From: Peribacillus simplex
GTDB taxonomy: Bacteria; Bacillota; Bacilli; Bacillales; DSM-1321
DNA length: 64,000 bases
Direction: 5' to 3'
NCBI RefSeq assembly: GCF_001578185.1
Contig: NZ_CP011008.1
Location: 1,082,001 to 1,146,000 of the forward strand
The notes beneath the pieces were generated by a model. The model did not search any database, had not been told where the DNA came from, and was given only the letters and a program-made list of their open reading frames with translations. The translations under genes were made by a program, and so were the position numbers. Positions within the stretch are counted from its first letter, which is position 1, and every line of letters begins with the position of its first letter. This document shows, one piece after another, positions 16,408 to 24,964 of the stretch.

Positions 16408-16444
16408 AAAAAGCCACGTAAAATGACTTTATACGTGGCTTTTC
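16408..16444. terminator. bidirectional terminator
   Basis: AAAGCCACGTA / TACGTGGCTTTT, 11-bp stem with A/T tails on both sides, between dedA and the convergent CNNM paralogue 2. Confidence 0.9.
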
Positions 16445-16451
16445 TTAATAA

Positions 16452-17783
16452 TTAACCTTGAGGAAGATCCTCTTCCAAAGCAAGCTGTACGACCTTTTTT
16501 GTTACCTCGATGGAACGAATGGCGTGGTCTTCCATTTCAATCACTTTAAAGCAGTAACCGTCTTTTTCCATGATGTCCCCTACATTCACATCATAATTTT
16601 CAGTAAGGACCCATCCTCCTATAGTATCGACATCATCTTCATCTAAGTGAATGCCAAGTAAATCATTCACTTCCTTTACAAGAAGTTTAGAGTCTAATAT
16701 ATAGTGTCCATCCTTAATTTTCCTGATTGATGCAACTTCATCGATATCGAATTCATCACGAATTTCCCCAACGATTTCCTCTAGGATGTCTTCAACTGTG
16801 ACAAGGCCCGAAGTTCCGCCGTATTCATCCATCAAAATAGCCATATGAATGCGTTCTTTTTGCATTTTCAAAAGCAAATCGTGGATGGGTATATTCTCCA
16901 TGACTCGAATGATCGGACGAGCGTAATTTTCAATCGCTTTGATGTGGATTTCACGATTCTTTATAAGATCCGAGAAGACTTCCTTTAAGTTCACTAAGCC
17001 GATGACATGGTCTTTATCACCTTCGACAACAGGATATCGAGTGTATTTCTCCAATTTGGCCACATCGACGAATTCCTGTACCGTTTCATCTTTTGATATG
17101 GTCATGATTTCTGTCCTGGGAACCATGATTTCCTTAGCAACACGGTCATCGAATTCAAAAATGTTGCTGACATATTTAAATTCCGATTGGTTAATCTCTC
17201 CGCTTTTATAGCTATCAGATAGGATGAAACGCAATTCTTCTTCCGTATGTGCTATTTCACTTTCGGATGCAGGCTTGAAGCCAAATAATCCGACAACGAA
17301 ACGAGAAGAATGATTCAATATCCAGATGAAGGGAAAGGCAATCTTATGGAAAAAAATCAGAGGGCTGGCAATAGCCAAGGCTACTTGCTCGGCCTTTTGG
17401 ATGGCAACGGTCTTTGGAGCCAATTCACCTACAACCACATTCAGGAACGTTATCAGGGAAAACGAAATGACAAATGTCAGAATGCTTGTGACTTCTTGTG
17501 GGATGTTCAAGGCATTGAATAAAGGCCCAACCAATTTGAGGATGGTCGGTTGTCCTAGCCACCCCAATCCTAGAGCGGTAACGGTGATTCCAAGCTGTGT
17601 GGCGGATAGGTATTCATCCAGATCGGATGTAACCTTCTTGGCCGCAATGGCTTTTTTGTTTCCCTCTTCAATCAATTGATCGATCCTAGAGCTGCGAACC
17701 CTTATGATCGAAAATTCCGAAGCTACAAAAAAGGCAGTTAAAGCGATTAAAATAATGACTAATAAAAAACTTAATATGTCCAA
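16452..17783 (-). CDS. CNNM/HlyC-CorC family membrane transporter, paralogue 2
   Basis: A 443-residue paralogue of the protein at 11994-13346, with the same order of domains: CNNM membrane domain (1-190), CBS pair (about 205-335; [31 protein letters not shown]) and CorC_HlyC domain (350-430). A role in divalent-cation (Mg2+) efflux or tolerance is inferred from YhdP/MpfA relatives. The start TTG (17783) is fixed by conservation of the N-terminus [19 protein letters not shown]. No ribosome site lies just upstream of it (the preceding bases are CCCACACTAA); the only strong one, GGGAGG, is 58 nt upstream beyond a hairpin. No divergence from the paralogue in catalytic or CBS motifs is visible. 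Confidence 0.9.
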   Translation of the reverse strand: MDILSFLLVIILIALTAFFVASEFSIIRVRSSRIDQLIEEGNKKAIAAKKVTSDLDEYLSATQLGITVTALGLGWLGQPTILKLVGPLFNALNIPQEVTSILTFVISFSLITFLNVVVGELAPKTVAIQKAEQVALAIASPLIFFHKIAFPFIWILNHSSRFVVGLFGFKPASESEIAHTEEELRFILSDSYKSGEINQSEFKYVSNIFEFDDRVAKEIMVPRTEIMTISKDETVQEFVDVAKLEKYTRYPVVEGDKDHVIGLVNLKEVFSDLIKNREIHIKAIENYARPIIRVMENIPIHDLLLKMQKERIHMAILMDEYGGTSGLVTVEDILEEIVGEIRDEFDIDEVASIRKIKDGHYILDSKLLVKEVNDLLGIHLDEDDVDTIGGWVLTENYDVNVGDIMEKDGYCFKVIEMEDHAIRSIEVTKKVVQLALEEDLPQG

Positions 17784-17849
17784 TTAGTGTGGGACTTAAT
17801 TGAATCGCCTGATGTACCGAACGACTTAATTATCCCAGTCACCTCCCAA
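17784..17849 (-). promoter_or_regulatory. structured 5' leader of CNNM paralogue 2
   Basis: On the minus strand GGGAGG (17847-17842) is followed after 4 nt by TGGGA (17837-17833), and TCCCA (17794-17790) precedes the TTG by 6 nt. TGGGA/TCCCA plus inner AATT/AATT and TCG/CGA pairings form a hairpin that would bring the ribosome site to an effective spacing of about 10 nt. The leader of paralogue 1 has the same design with different sequence. Confidence 0.45.
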
Positions 17850-18061
17850 AACCAATAATGAATGAACTGATGGTAGTGTATTAAATGTTAGAAGAAAAAT
17901 AAGTATCGTTTATCTTGTATGAAATTATGATGGTTTTTATTTTCAATCTATTGGTCATTCACCTCGATTAGTAGTGGAACCTAACTATTAGTATAAGTAA
18001 CTGGACGTCAATCAGTCAAAAATTTCAACTGAAAACCCAAGGAAATAAGGATATTTATCCA

Positions 18062-19171
18062 TTATTTAGTTTTCAATTGTATGGAAAAGGTCGTCAGGAA
18101 ATCGGTAGAGTGGCAGGATAAGGTTCCTTGATGTTTTAAAACGATTTCTTTACAGACGAATAGTCCCAATCCCGTTCCCCTTTTTTTTGTGGTGATGAAT
18201 GGTTCAAAAATATTCGGCAGGACTTCGTCCGGTATTCTTGGCCCATTGTTGGAAATGTTTAAAGTAAGAATGCCGGGTGGTGATTCAGAGCCTGAAATAT
18301 AAATGGACGGGGATGGCATTCCGGCGACCACATCAAGAGCATTTAAAATGATATTAAGTAAAACTTGGCGAAACTCTTCTTTAGAACCGGAAATGACGGC
18401 ATCATCGGCAATATTACATGTTATCGAAGCATTTACTTCCAAAATGCTAGGATATAAAAATTCGATTACCTCATTCACTAGCTGAGCAATCGAAAATAGA
18501 TCAGTTTGTGCTTCTGAAGTTTCTTTTTTGGAAATATTAAGAAATTGAGTGATCCGGTAATTGAGCTGATCCAATTCCTTTGAAATGATATCAAGATATT
18601 TTATCTGCGGTTGCTCTGCCTGTAACAATTGTATGAATCCCATTATGGAAGTCAGTGGATTTCGGAATTCATGGACGAAGCTTGAGGTCATTTGGCCAAG
18701 GAGCGTCAAACGGTCTTTATGGTTTGGGCTAATGAATTGATAGCGTTCTTTAAGTTCCATCGTTTTCAATTCGGTATAACAGGATAATGCAAAATGAATT
18801 AGTTTATCGAAGTAAACGTTTATTTGCTTAATTAAATCGGATACTTCTTCTTTCGTTGCCTCGGAATTCAAAACGTGCTCAACGATGGTGGATCTGCCGA
18901 TGGTTGCAGTGGAAAAGAAATTTTCCATATCCAATTGTTTATTAACTCGATCACACGCAATTTTTTCACCTACGACCTTCAGTACATCGTCTATGTCAGT
19001 ATCCGATTTCCCAAGCTGATCCATTAGCAGATTGAAAATATTTTCCACTTCTCCTTTAAAATACCCCATATATCCGTCCGATAAATGGAGCAACTGATCT
19101 TTCCATTTGGAAATGATGCTGTTTTTTTGAGAAGATAAAAAGTGAATGGTCATTTCTCGATTAGATACCAT
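18062..19171 (-). CDS. orphan soluble sensor histidine kinase (sporulation-kinase type)
   Basis: A 369-residue kinase with no membrane helix. Residues 1-145 form an all-helical input domain of the HisK_N / globin-like type found in some Bacillus sporulation kinases. The HisKA region carries SSFVHEFRNPLTS with the phospho-acceptor His167. The ATPase shows an N-box (EEFRQVLLNIILNALDV), G1 (ISNNGPRIP) and G2 (GTGLGLFVCKEIV). No response regulator is adjacent. H-box sequence and orphan status fit kinases that feed Spo0F in the sporulation phosphorelay, but this is inference. The ATG at 19171 is chosen because GGAGGG lies 4-5 nt upstream, rather than an ATG 4 codons earlier. Confidence 0.85.
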   Translation of the reverse strand: MVSNREMTIHFLSSQKNSIISKWKDQLLHLSDGYMGYFKGEVENIFNLLMDQLGKSDTDIDDVLKVVGEKIACDRVNKQLDMENFFSTATIGRSTIVEHVLNSEATKEEVSDLIKQINVYFDKLIHFALSCYTELKTMELKERYQFISPNHKDRLTLLGQMTSSFVHEFRNPLTSIMGFIQLLQAEQPQIKYLDIISKELDQLNYRITQFLNISKKETSEAQTDLFSIAQLVNEVIEFLYPSILEVNASITCNIADDAVISGSKEEFRQVLLNIILNALDVVAGMPSPSIYISGSESPPGILTLNISNNGPRIPDEVLPNIFEPFITTKKRGTGLGLFVCKEIVLKHQGTLSCHSTDFLTTFSIQLKTK

Positions 19172-19277
19172 TTTGCCCTCCATACTGTAGGAAAATGAAT
19201 TTTACTTTCGACCCAGAAATTAATTTATTTGAATAAAATACAAAATATTAAAATAATTATTTTGCTTTTATGATAAC

Positions 19278-19305
19278 AGATTAATGTTTTTTACACATGT
19301 GTCAA
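19278..19305 (-). promoter_or_regulatory. sigma-A promoter of the orphan kinase gene
   Basis: Minus-strand -35 TTGACA and -10 TAATCT with a 16-bp spacer, about 107 bp upstream of the start codon. The -35 overlaps the palindrome ACACATGTGT, a possible operator. Confidence 0.55.
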
Positions 19306-19383
19306 TTGGATAAATATTCGGCAATTAATAGATAAATACCTTTTTTTGACACAGTTTTATTAAAGGAATTGCAGGATTTAATA

Positions 19384-19427
19384 ATAAAAAAAGGTATCCG
19401 CAAAGTTAATGACGGTTACCTTTTTTA
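19384..19427 (-). terminator. terminator overlapping the CDF gene end
   Basis: Minus strand GGTAACCG...CGGATACC stem whose left arm lies in the last codons of the exporter gene, followed by seven T residues. Confidence 0.65.
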
Positions 19428-20293
19428 TTAAATGCATATGGTTCAATGTGAACGATCACATGCTGGATGTTATATTCCTTCAAAAGATTCTCTTCGATTT
19501 TAACCGTAATATCGTGACCTTGGATGACGGTCAAAAGAGGGTTAACATGTACGGTAGTTTCGAGCAGGATTTCACTTCCGTGCATACGGGCTTTAATTTC
19601 ACTCATGTCCTTAACGCCTTCTGTCAGTATAATGGTTTGTCCGATCTTTTGCAGGAGCTGCTCGTCGAAACCATCGGTTAAAGAGATGGATGCATCACGG
19701 AAGATATCCCAGGCCGTTTTGCAGATGATGATCCCTACTACAGCAGCAGCTATCGCATCCAGCCAAGGGATGCCCATCTTAGTACCGATGATTCCTATAA
19801 AAGCACCAACACTGACAAGGGCATCGGAACGATTATCCTGTGCAACGGCGTAGATGGAAGAGCTGTTGATCTTTTTACTTAACGCTAAGTTATAACGGGA
19901 GATTCCGTACATGAAGATTGCAGAGAAAAGAGCGACATAACCGGTCAGCATATTTGGAACGGTTGTTGAATCTTGCTGGAAGAAGGATTCTATAGCACTG
20001 TAAACAACCTGAATGCCCACGGTAATCATGATGAAGGCAGCTACCAGCGAGGCTATGGTTTCCGCCCGTAAATGACCATATGAATGATTATCATCAGGAG
20101 GTCTCTTCGAAATTTTCAAACCAATCAATACGGCTATGGAAGCGATGATGTCGGTCGTATTATTTAAACCATCTGCCCAAAGCCCTTTAGAATCACCGAA
20201 ATAACCGAATGACAATTTAAGAGCAGACAAGAATATGTAAGCGGCAATGCTTATGTAGGCGCCTTTTTCAGCTGAAATCGAATGTTTATCCAT
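19406..20293 (-). CDS. cation diffusion facilitator, Mn2+-type exporter (MneS/YeaB-like)
   Basis: A 295-residue CDF protein with six helices and a C-terminal cytoplasmic metal-binding domain. Helix 2 holds ADGLNNTTD (D41...D48), the variant seen in bacterial manganese exporters such as MneS/MneP and MntE. Helix 5 holds the partner site NRSDALVSVGAF. The cytoplasmic domain shows MHGSEILLETTVHVNP and HVIVHIEPY. Expected function: proton-coupled Mn2+ efflux. Start ATG with GGGGAGGG 7 nt upstream. Monocistronic; no yybP-ykoY manganese riboswitch was found upstream. Confidence 0.87.
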   Translation of the reverse strand: MDKHSISAEKGAYISIAAYIFLSALKLSFGYFGDSKGLWADGLNNTTDIIASIAVLIGLKISKRPPDDNHSYGHLRAETIASLVAAFIMITVGIQVVYSAIESFFQQDSTTVPNMLTGYVALFSAIFMYGISRYNLALSKKINSSSIYAVAQDNRSDALVSVGAFIGIIGTKMGIPWLDAIAAAVVGIIICKTAWDIFRDASISLTDGFDEQLLQKIGQTIILTEGVKDMSEIKARMHGSEILLETTVHVNPLLTVIQGHDITVKIEENLLKEYNIQHVIVHIEPYAFNKKGNRH

Positions 20294-20476
20294 GTCTAAT
20301 CCCTCCCCAGTGTAAATTAAAAGATATCAAAACAAACCTTAGTGAGTCTATAGAAAAGTTGTTGCATTTAGCCATCTAACCTGGTTAATTGCAGGTGTAT
20401 TGAAGTTGGTTAAAAGAAAGGATACCTCCATAAATATGGGAGTGGTAAGTTTTTATGATATGACATTTTCTTTAAG

Positions 20477-20505
20477 TTGTCTTTTATAGAAACTAGTAGT
20501 ATATT
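20477..20505 (+). promoter_or_regulatory. promoter of the THI-box/thiT transcript
   Basis: -35 TTGTCT (20477-20482), 17-bp spacer, -10 TATATT (20500-20505). Transcription would begin about 20 nt before the riboswitch. Confidence 0.7.
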
Positions 20506-20531
20506 CTAACCGAGGATCGAAAATTAAATAC

Positions 20532-20620
20532 TTCCACAAGGGGAGCCAAAAGGCTGAGAGTGAACGGTTGAGTTCAGACCCTATGAACCTGATAGTTAAC
20601 ACTAGCGTAGGGATGTGGTT
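20532..20620 (+). ncRNA. TPP riboswitch (THI box)
   Basis: Shows the conserved elements AGGGGAGCC..., GGCTGAGAGTGAAC, GACCCTATGAACCTGAT, and the closing AGCGTAGGGATGTGG, which pairs with CCACAAGGGG. It binds thiamine pyrophosphate. A terminator follows directly, so TPP should stop transcription of thiT. Confidence 0.96.
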
Positions 20621-20628
20621 TTGGATAC

Positions 20629-20671
20629 AAGCAATACTGGGCATCCACTACCGCCCCGGTGTTGCTTTTTT
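20629..20671 (+). terminator. riboswitch-controlled terminator
   Basis: AAGCAATACTGGGC / GCCCCGGTGTTGCTT stem followed by a T-run, between the THI box and thiT. Confidence 0.9.
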
Positions 20672-20736
20672 GTTTGTGCAAAATCTGGCAGGGAGGGAAC
20701 TCATGGACACTTTTCATTTTTGGAGAAGGGAGAGAC

Positions 20737-21318
20737 ATGATGAAAAATAAAACGTTATTCATGACAGAGGTTGCCATTTTTGCTTCACTGGCTTTATTAC
20801 TGGATTTGGTTTCTGGATTCATTTTTTCAAGAATCTGGCCGCAAGGAGGCTCGATTTCAATAGCCATGGTACCGATTTTTCTGATGGCATATCGGTGGGG
20901 CATCAAAGGTGGTATGTTAACCGGATTGTTACTTGGGCTTTTGCAGATCGTCAGTGGTACAGCATGGATCAGCACGCCGATTCAAGGCTTCATTGATTAT
21001 TATCTTGCCTTTACGGTTGTCGGGATATCCGGTGTATTCATGAATAAGTTTGTAAATAGCTATAAAGAGGAAAAGCGTTCCAAAGCGAAGTGGTATGGGA
21101 TTGGTGGCATGTTTTTGGGCAGTTTTCTGAGGTTTCTGTGTCATTTCATATCCGGAATCGTGTTTTTTGGCTCTGCAGCTCCAAAAGGTCAGCCAGTAGT
21201 GATTTATTCATTCATTTATAATGGGACTTATATGCTGATCAGTTTTATATTATCGGCCCTTGTGGTGATGATGTTATATTCGGCTGCTTCAAGTGTATTA
21301 CTGAAAAAAGCCTATTAA
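20737..21318 (+). CDS. thiT: energy-coupled thiamine transporter S component ThiT
   Basis: A 193-residue, six-helix ECF substrate-binding subunit (YuaJ/ThiT). The loop SGTAWISTPIQGFIDYYLAF carries the W-x4-P-x-Q-x3-D thiamine signature, and the N-terminal SGFIFSRIWPQGGSISIAM is the family AxxxA-like contact region. It works with the shared EcfA/EcfA'/EcfT module encoded elsewhere to import thiamine. AAGGGAG precedes the tandem ATGs at 20737 and 20740. Expression is controlled by the upstream THI box, which itself confirms the function. Confidence 0.95.
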   Translation: MMKNKTLFMTEVAIFASLALLLDLVSGFIFSRIWPQGGSISIAMVPIFLMAYRWGIKGGMLTGLLLGLLQIVSGTAWISTPIQGFIDYYLAFTVVGISGVFMNKFVNSYKEEKRSKAKWYGIGGMFLGSFLRFLCHFISGIVFFGSAAPKGQPVVIYSFIYNGTYMLISFILSALVVMMLYSAASSVLLKKAY

Positions 21319-21319
21319 C

Positions 21320-21357
21320 AAAAAAAGCCGGATTCTATAAAGAATTTGGCTTTTTTC
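21320..21357. terminator. bidirectional terminator
   Basis: AAAAAAGCC-GG-ATTCT / AGAAT-TT-GGCTTTTTT between convergent thiT and the universal stress gene. Confidence 0.85.
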
Positions 21358-21402
21358 GGAGATTAAGCAAATTGAGTCTTACAGGGCGAAACGGCTCAAT
21401 CC

Positions 21403-21930
21403 TCATTTTGCAATGAATACCGAACAGGGTGCGTTTTTCGCGATGGAGCTGCTTGTACTGCCAAGAAAGAATTTTTCCAAACCGCTTTTAGCGCTATTGC
21501 CTACAACGATGAGGTCGGCAGCAGTTCTTGCCGCATATTCACATACGCTATCTGGTGCATGTCCTTCCAATATCTCGAATTTCCCCTTGACTTGACATTC
21601 ACTTAGCAATCTCAACGTATTACTTTCTGCGTTCTGAACACTACTCTCAACGGCGGAAGGGGTGTCATTGACCATTTGAATTTCTGGTTGTTCGACTTCA
21701 ACGACGGGATGTGTCTGGACGGGATCCACATAAAATCCAGCAGCCGGTACAAACCCCGGCGCCGAGGCGTTTCCCATGATACGCTGCTCAACCTTATCAA
21801 ATAGGACATGAACTACAGTCAGCTCGGCCTCAGGAAAGGCCTTTTTCAATGTTGCTCCATATTCCACGGCACGTTTACTTTCTTCATTTCCATCAAAAGC
21901 GACGACAATATGTTTTAAATTTTTTTTCAT
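21403..21930 (-). CDS. universal stress protein (UspA family)
   Basis: A 175-residue Usp protein: start HIVVAFDGNEESKRAVEYG, and end DLIVVGNSAKSGLEKFFLGSTSSSIAKNAPCSVFIAK. A Pro/Val-rich insertion of about 35 residues occupies the middle (about 55-95). The ATP-binding motif G-x2-G-x9-G-S/T appears as G-NS-A-x9-GS, with the second Gly replaced by Ala, so nucleotide binding may be weakened. Start ATG with GGGGAG 8 nt upstream. Monocistronic; shares a terminator with thiT. Confidence 0.88.
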   Translation of the reverse strand: MKKNLKHIVVAFDGNEESKRAVEYGATLKKAFPEAELTVVHVLFDKVEQRIMGNASAPGFVPAAGFYVDPVQTHPVVEVEQPEIQMVNDTPSAVESSVQNAESNTLRLLSECQVKGKFEILEGHAPDSVCEYAARTAADLIVVGNSAKSGLEKFFLGSTSSSIAKNAPCSVFIAK

Positions 21931-22262
21931 ACCATCTCTCCCCTTTTATAAGTCTTTAAAGTGTTATACCCACTTTTTAAGGGTTTCACGCCATTAATCG
22001 GTATATAGATCGCAAATTACGGGTAAAGGATAGATACGGTCATTATTAAAAATGGTAGGATGAAATCCTGGTCCTTCAATTGGCGGGCTTATTTTTCATT
22101 CGGTGAAGGGGGTATCATCGGCAAGGAAACCGATACCCGGGTATAGTGCTAAAGAAAAGGCGACTTAGCTTAGGCCTTTTAGTCAATCGACGAGTTTTCT
22201 TTAATAAAAGGGGTAAAATATTTTTAATGAAACATGTCGCAGATTGGAAAATGGGGGTACAA
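21931..22262. other. PBP leader region with a stable hairpin
   Basis: A 330-bp stretch before the class A PBP gene. A hairpin GGGTATC (22110-22116) / GATACCC (22132-22138), with ATCGG and CCGAT inside, would lie in the leader. It has no T-run and its role is unknown. No separate gene is supported. Confidence 0.35.
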
Positions 22263-24263
22263 ATGAGAGGGTTAGTGAAATTAGGTCTAATTATTATATT
22301 GGTGATTGTGGTTTTAGGCGCCGGTTCACTTTTTTATTTCAGACAGGGTGCAGATATAAGCCATCTTCAAAATATTCTTCAGCAACCAACAGGAATCTAT
22401 GATCGGGATGGAAATCTTGCCAGCACGATCACGGCAAATAAATCCGAAGGTGTTTCGATAGATGAAATACCGGAACATATGAAACAAGCGGTGGTTTCCA
22501 TTGAGGATCACCGTTTTTATGAACATCACGGCATAGATTATCAAGGGATTTTGCGAGCGCTGATTAAAAATGCGAAGGCCGGAAGTGTTGTTGAAGGAGG
22601 GAGCACGCTTACCCAGCAGCTTGTGAAGATTACGATGCTGGAGTCGAATCGAACACTGAAGAGGAAGATTGAAGAGTTTTTTCTGGCCCAGGAAGTTGAA
22701 GATAAATATACAAAAGATGAAATTCTGGATATGTATTTGAATCAAGTTTATTTTGGCCATGGGGCATGGGGAATTAAAAAGGCCGCAAATATTTACTTTT
22801 CCAAAGAGGTCTCTGAATTGACCGTTGCCGAGGGAGCCTTGCTGGCAGGTGTCATTAATTTGCCATCCAAACTTGATCCATATAAGAACTTAGACGGGGC
22901 AGTGAAGCGGCGTAATTTGGTTCTTTCTAAAATGGCGGAACATGGTTATTTGACGAAAGATGAAGCAGCGGCAGCAAAAAAAGATACAGTTACACTTCTC
23001 ATGGGGGAGAAAGAAACCGATCCATTAAAAGGGAAGTACCCTTATTATGTCGATCATGTTTTATCGGAAGCATCAAGCAAATATGGAATAGAGCTTGAGG
23101 ACCTGCTTTCAAAGGGCTATAAAATATACACGACACTGGACCAATCCATGCAGCAGGCTACAGAATCCGTGTATGCGAATGAAGCCAATTTTCCAGTTGG
23201 AACGAGTACAGGAGAAATGGTTCAAAGTGGATCAGTCCTCCTTGATCCTAAAACAGGAGGGATAAGGGCAATTGTCGGTGGGAGAGGAAAGCATCAATTT
23301 ATGGGATATAACCGGGCAACCCAGCTGACAAGATCTCCAGGTTCATCCATTAAACCACTTGTCGTTTATACTCCAGCGGTTGAAGAGGGATACGGTATCA
23401 CTGCCCCTTTGAAGGATGAAAAAATGAGCTTTGGGGAATATGAGCCAACAAACCTGAGCGGTGTATATAAAGGAGAAGTACCCATGTATGAAGCGGTGAT
23501 GAATTCCTTGAATGTACCAACGGTTTGGCTTTTGAATGAGATTGGCATCGATAAGGGGCTGGATTCTCTTAAACGGTTTGGGATTCCTTATGAAAAGGAT
23601 GATCGAAATCTGTCGCTTGCTTTAGGAGGGATGAAGAAAGGTGTGTCCCCGCTGCAGATGGCAGGAGCCTTTTCAGCATTCGCCAACAGCGGGGAACGTA
23701 TGGAAACCCATGCCATTGTAAAAATAGAAAATAATGATGGAAAAGAGGTAGCCGCCTGGAAAAAGGAAAGCACCAAAGTAACCTCTAAAGGCGTCGTCGA
23801 TAAAATGAATTCCATGTTGCTTGGTACAGTGGAATATGGCACAGGGAAAAACGCAGCTGTGTCGGGTTATGAAATAGCAGGTAAAACAGGTTCAACACAA
23901 GTTCCCATCGAAGGAATATCAGGGGTTAAAGATCAATGGTTCATCGGTTATTCACCTTCGTTGGTCGGTGCAGTATGGGCTGGATATGATAAAACGGATG
24001 AAAAGCATTATTTAACGACACACAGCAGTCAGGGAACTGCAATCATCTTTCAAAAAATAATGTCGAGAGCATTACAGAATCAAGCATCTCAATCTTTTAA
24101 TACTCAAGATATCGGACCGCTTATAGCTAAACAACAGGCAGTTATAGCTGAGCAACAGGTAAAGAAAGAAGAGGAGGACAAAAGGAAGCAATATTGGATT
24201 GATAAAGGAAAAGAAATTCGGAATGGTTTGAAAAAATGGAGGGATTGGGATGTGCCGTGGTAA
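22263..24263 (+). CDS. class A penicillin-binding protein (bifunctional transglycosylase/transpeptidase)
   Basis: A 666-residue membrane-anchored peptidoglycan synthase. One N-terminal helix (residues 5-26) precedes a GT51 domain with motifs EDHRFYEHHG (catalytic Glu81), GGSTLTQQLVK, KIEEFFLAQEVE and ILDMYLNQVYFG. The transpeptidase domain follows, with SPGSSIKP (SxxK), SLN (SxN) and KTGSTQVP (KTG). A Glu/Lys-rich tail ends in WDVPW. The size fits the PBP2c/2d/PBP4 group (pbpF/pbpG/pbpD). The ATG at 22263, with GGGGG 5 nt upstream and directly before the membrane helix, is preferred over ATGs at 22227 and 22251 or an upstream start at 22146. Confidence 0.9.
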   Translation: MRGLVKLGLIIILVIVVLGAGSLFYFRQGADISHLQNILQQPTGIYDRDGNLASTITANKSEGVSIDEIPEHMKQAVVSIEDHRFYEHHGIDYQGILRALIKNAKAGSVVEGGSTLTQQLVKITMLESNRTLKRKIEEFFLAQEVEDKYTKDEILDMYLNQVYFGHGAWGIKKAANIYFSKEVSELTVAEGALLAGVINLPSKLDPYKNLDGAVKRRNLVLSKMAEHGYLTKDEAAAAKKDTVTLLMGEKETDPLKGKYPYYVDHVLSEASSKYGIELEDLLSKGYKIYTTLDQSMQQATESVYANEANFPVGTSTGEMVQSGSVLLDPKTGGIRAIVGGRGKHQFMGYNRATQLTRSPGSSIKPLVVYTPAVEEGYGITAPLKDEKMSFGEYEPTNLSGVYKGEVPMYEAVMNSLNVPTVWLLNEIGIDKGLDSLKRFGIPYEKDDRNLSLALGGMKKGVSPLQMAGAFSAFANSGERMETHAIVKIENNDGKEVAAWKKESTKVTSKGVVDKMNSMLLGTVEYGTGKNAAVSGYEIAGKTGSTQVPIEGISGVKDQWFIGYSPSLVGAVWAGYDKTDEKHYLTTHSSQGTAIIFQKIMSRALQNQASQSFNTQDIGPLIAKQQAVIAEQQVKKEEEDKRKQYWIDKGKEIRNGLKKWRDWDVPW

Positions 24264-24313
24264 TTTTCATGAAATGGGAGCATGGCACGCCCGTACTTTC
24301 CAATAAATTAGCA

Positions 24314-24347
24314 TAAAAAAAAGACTGTCAATCATTGACAGTCTTTC
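24314..24347. terminator. bidirectional terminator
   Basis: AAAGACTGTC-N6-GACAGTCTTT, 10-bp perfect stem with A/T tails, between the PBP gene and the convergent 22-residue gene. Confidence 0.88.
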
Positions 24348-24355
24348 ATCATTCA

Positions 24356-24424
24356 TTAAAAAATGAGATTTGCTATTATGCCGATTACGACGATTGCGCC
24401 TATCACCATTAAAATGGTTCTCAC
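24356..24424 (-). CDS. 22-residue hydrophobic membrane peptide
   Basis: GTG start with AAGAGGG about 8 nt upstream. The product is a single hydrophobic helix, MRTILMVIGAIVVIGIIANL plus IF, with one Arg near the N-terminus. It lies between a strong terminator and the HPr-like gene (37 bp from that gene's stop), so it may be co-transcribed with it. It is too short for family recognition. The combination of ribosome site, uninterrupted transmembrane pattern and terminator makes a real microprotein plausible. Confidence 0.5.
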   Translation of the reverse strand: MRTILMVIGAIVVIGIIANLIF

Positions 24425-24460
24425 TTCTATACACCCTCTTCATGACGTAGTTGGAATCAT

Positions 24461-24769
24461 TTAAATATTTACGGTTTGGTTCGATTGGAATCCAAATGCA
24501 CTTTCATCATTTTCTTTACAAATAGCCTGTACTTTTTCTAGCATGGCATGTACATTCTCGCCTTCAAGTATGACTTTCATGGTTGCACACTCTTGAAGAA
24601 TGAGCACAAAGGATACGAAAGTCGAAAGTTTCTTGGCATCGACCAATTTATGGTTGCAGATAAAATATATATTCCCTTTAAATTCTTTTGTAACTTGATA
24701 TAGGTTCATGATTTGTCGCATGGATAATCTTTTATTTGTTTTAATATCAGAAGAAATCACTTTATTCAT
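24461..24769 (-). CDS. HPr-fold protein lacking the phosphorylatable histidine
   Basis: A 102-residue protein whose strand/helix pattern matches HPr of the phosphotransferase system: NLYQVTKEFKGNIYFI, then DAKKLSTFVSFVLILQECATMKVILEG, then a C-terminal helix. The HPr active-site loop HARP, expected near the start of helix 1, reads LSMRQ here, so His15 is absent. The regulatory Ser46 position appears to be Lys. Such a protein cannot carry phosphate from enzyme I; like Crh it could only act as a binding or regulatory protein. AAAGGAG lies 8 nt before the ATG. Family assignment is by pattern, hence moderate confidence. Confidence 0.65.
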   Translation of the reverse strand: MNKVISSDIKTNKRLSMRQIMNLYQVTKEFKGNIYFICNHKLVDAKKLSTFVSFVLILQECATMKVILEGENVHAMLEKVQAICKENDESAFGFQSNQTVNI

Positions 24770-24964
24770 GTCGTTTACTCCTTTTGTTTTTATACTTTTG
24801 GAAAAGCATAATCAAGATGTCAATTCAGCTACAACACTTTTTAAAATGAACAAGTATGTTTGGTCTTTTTTATGTAATTGTTAGCGGGTCATGTTGTATA
24901 TTTACCCGAGTGAAAGATTTTGAAACCTATTTGAAAATTTCAATTTTTGGAGGGGGAACGAACT

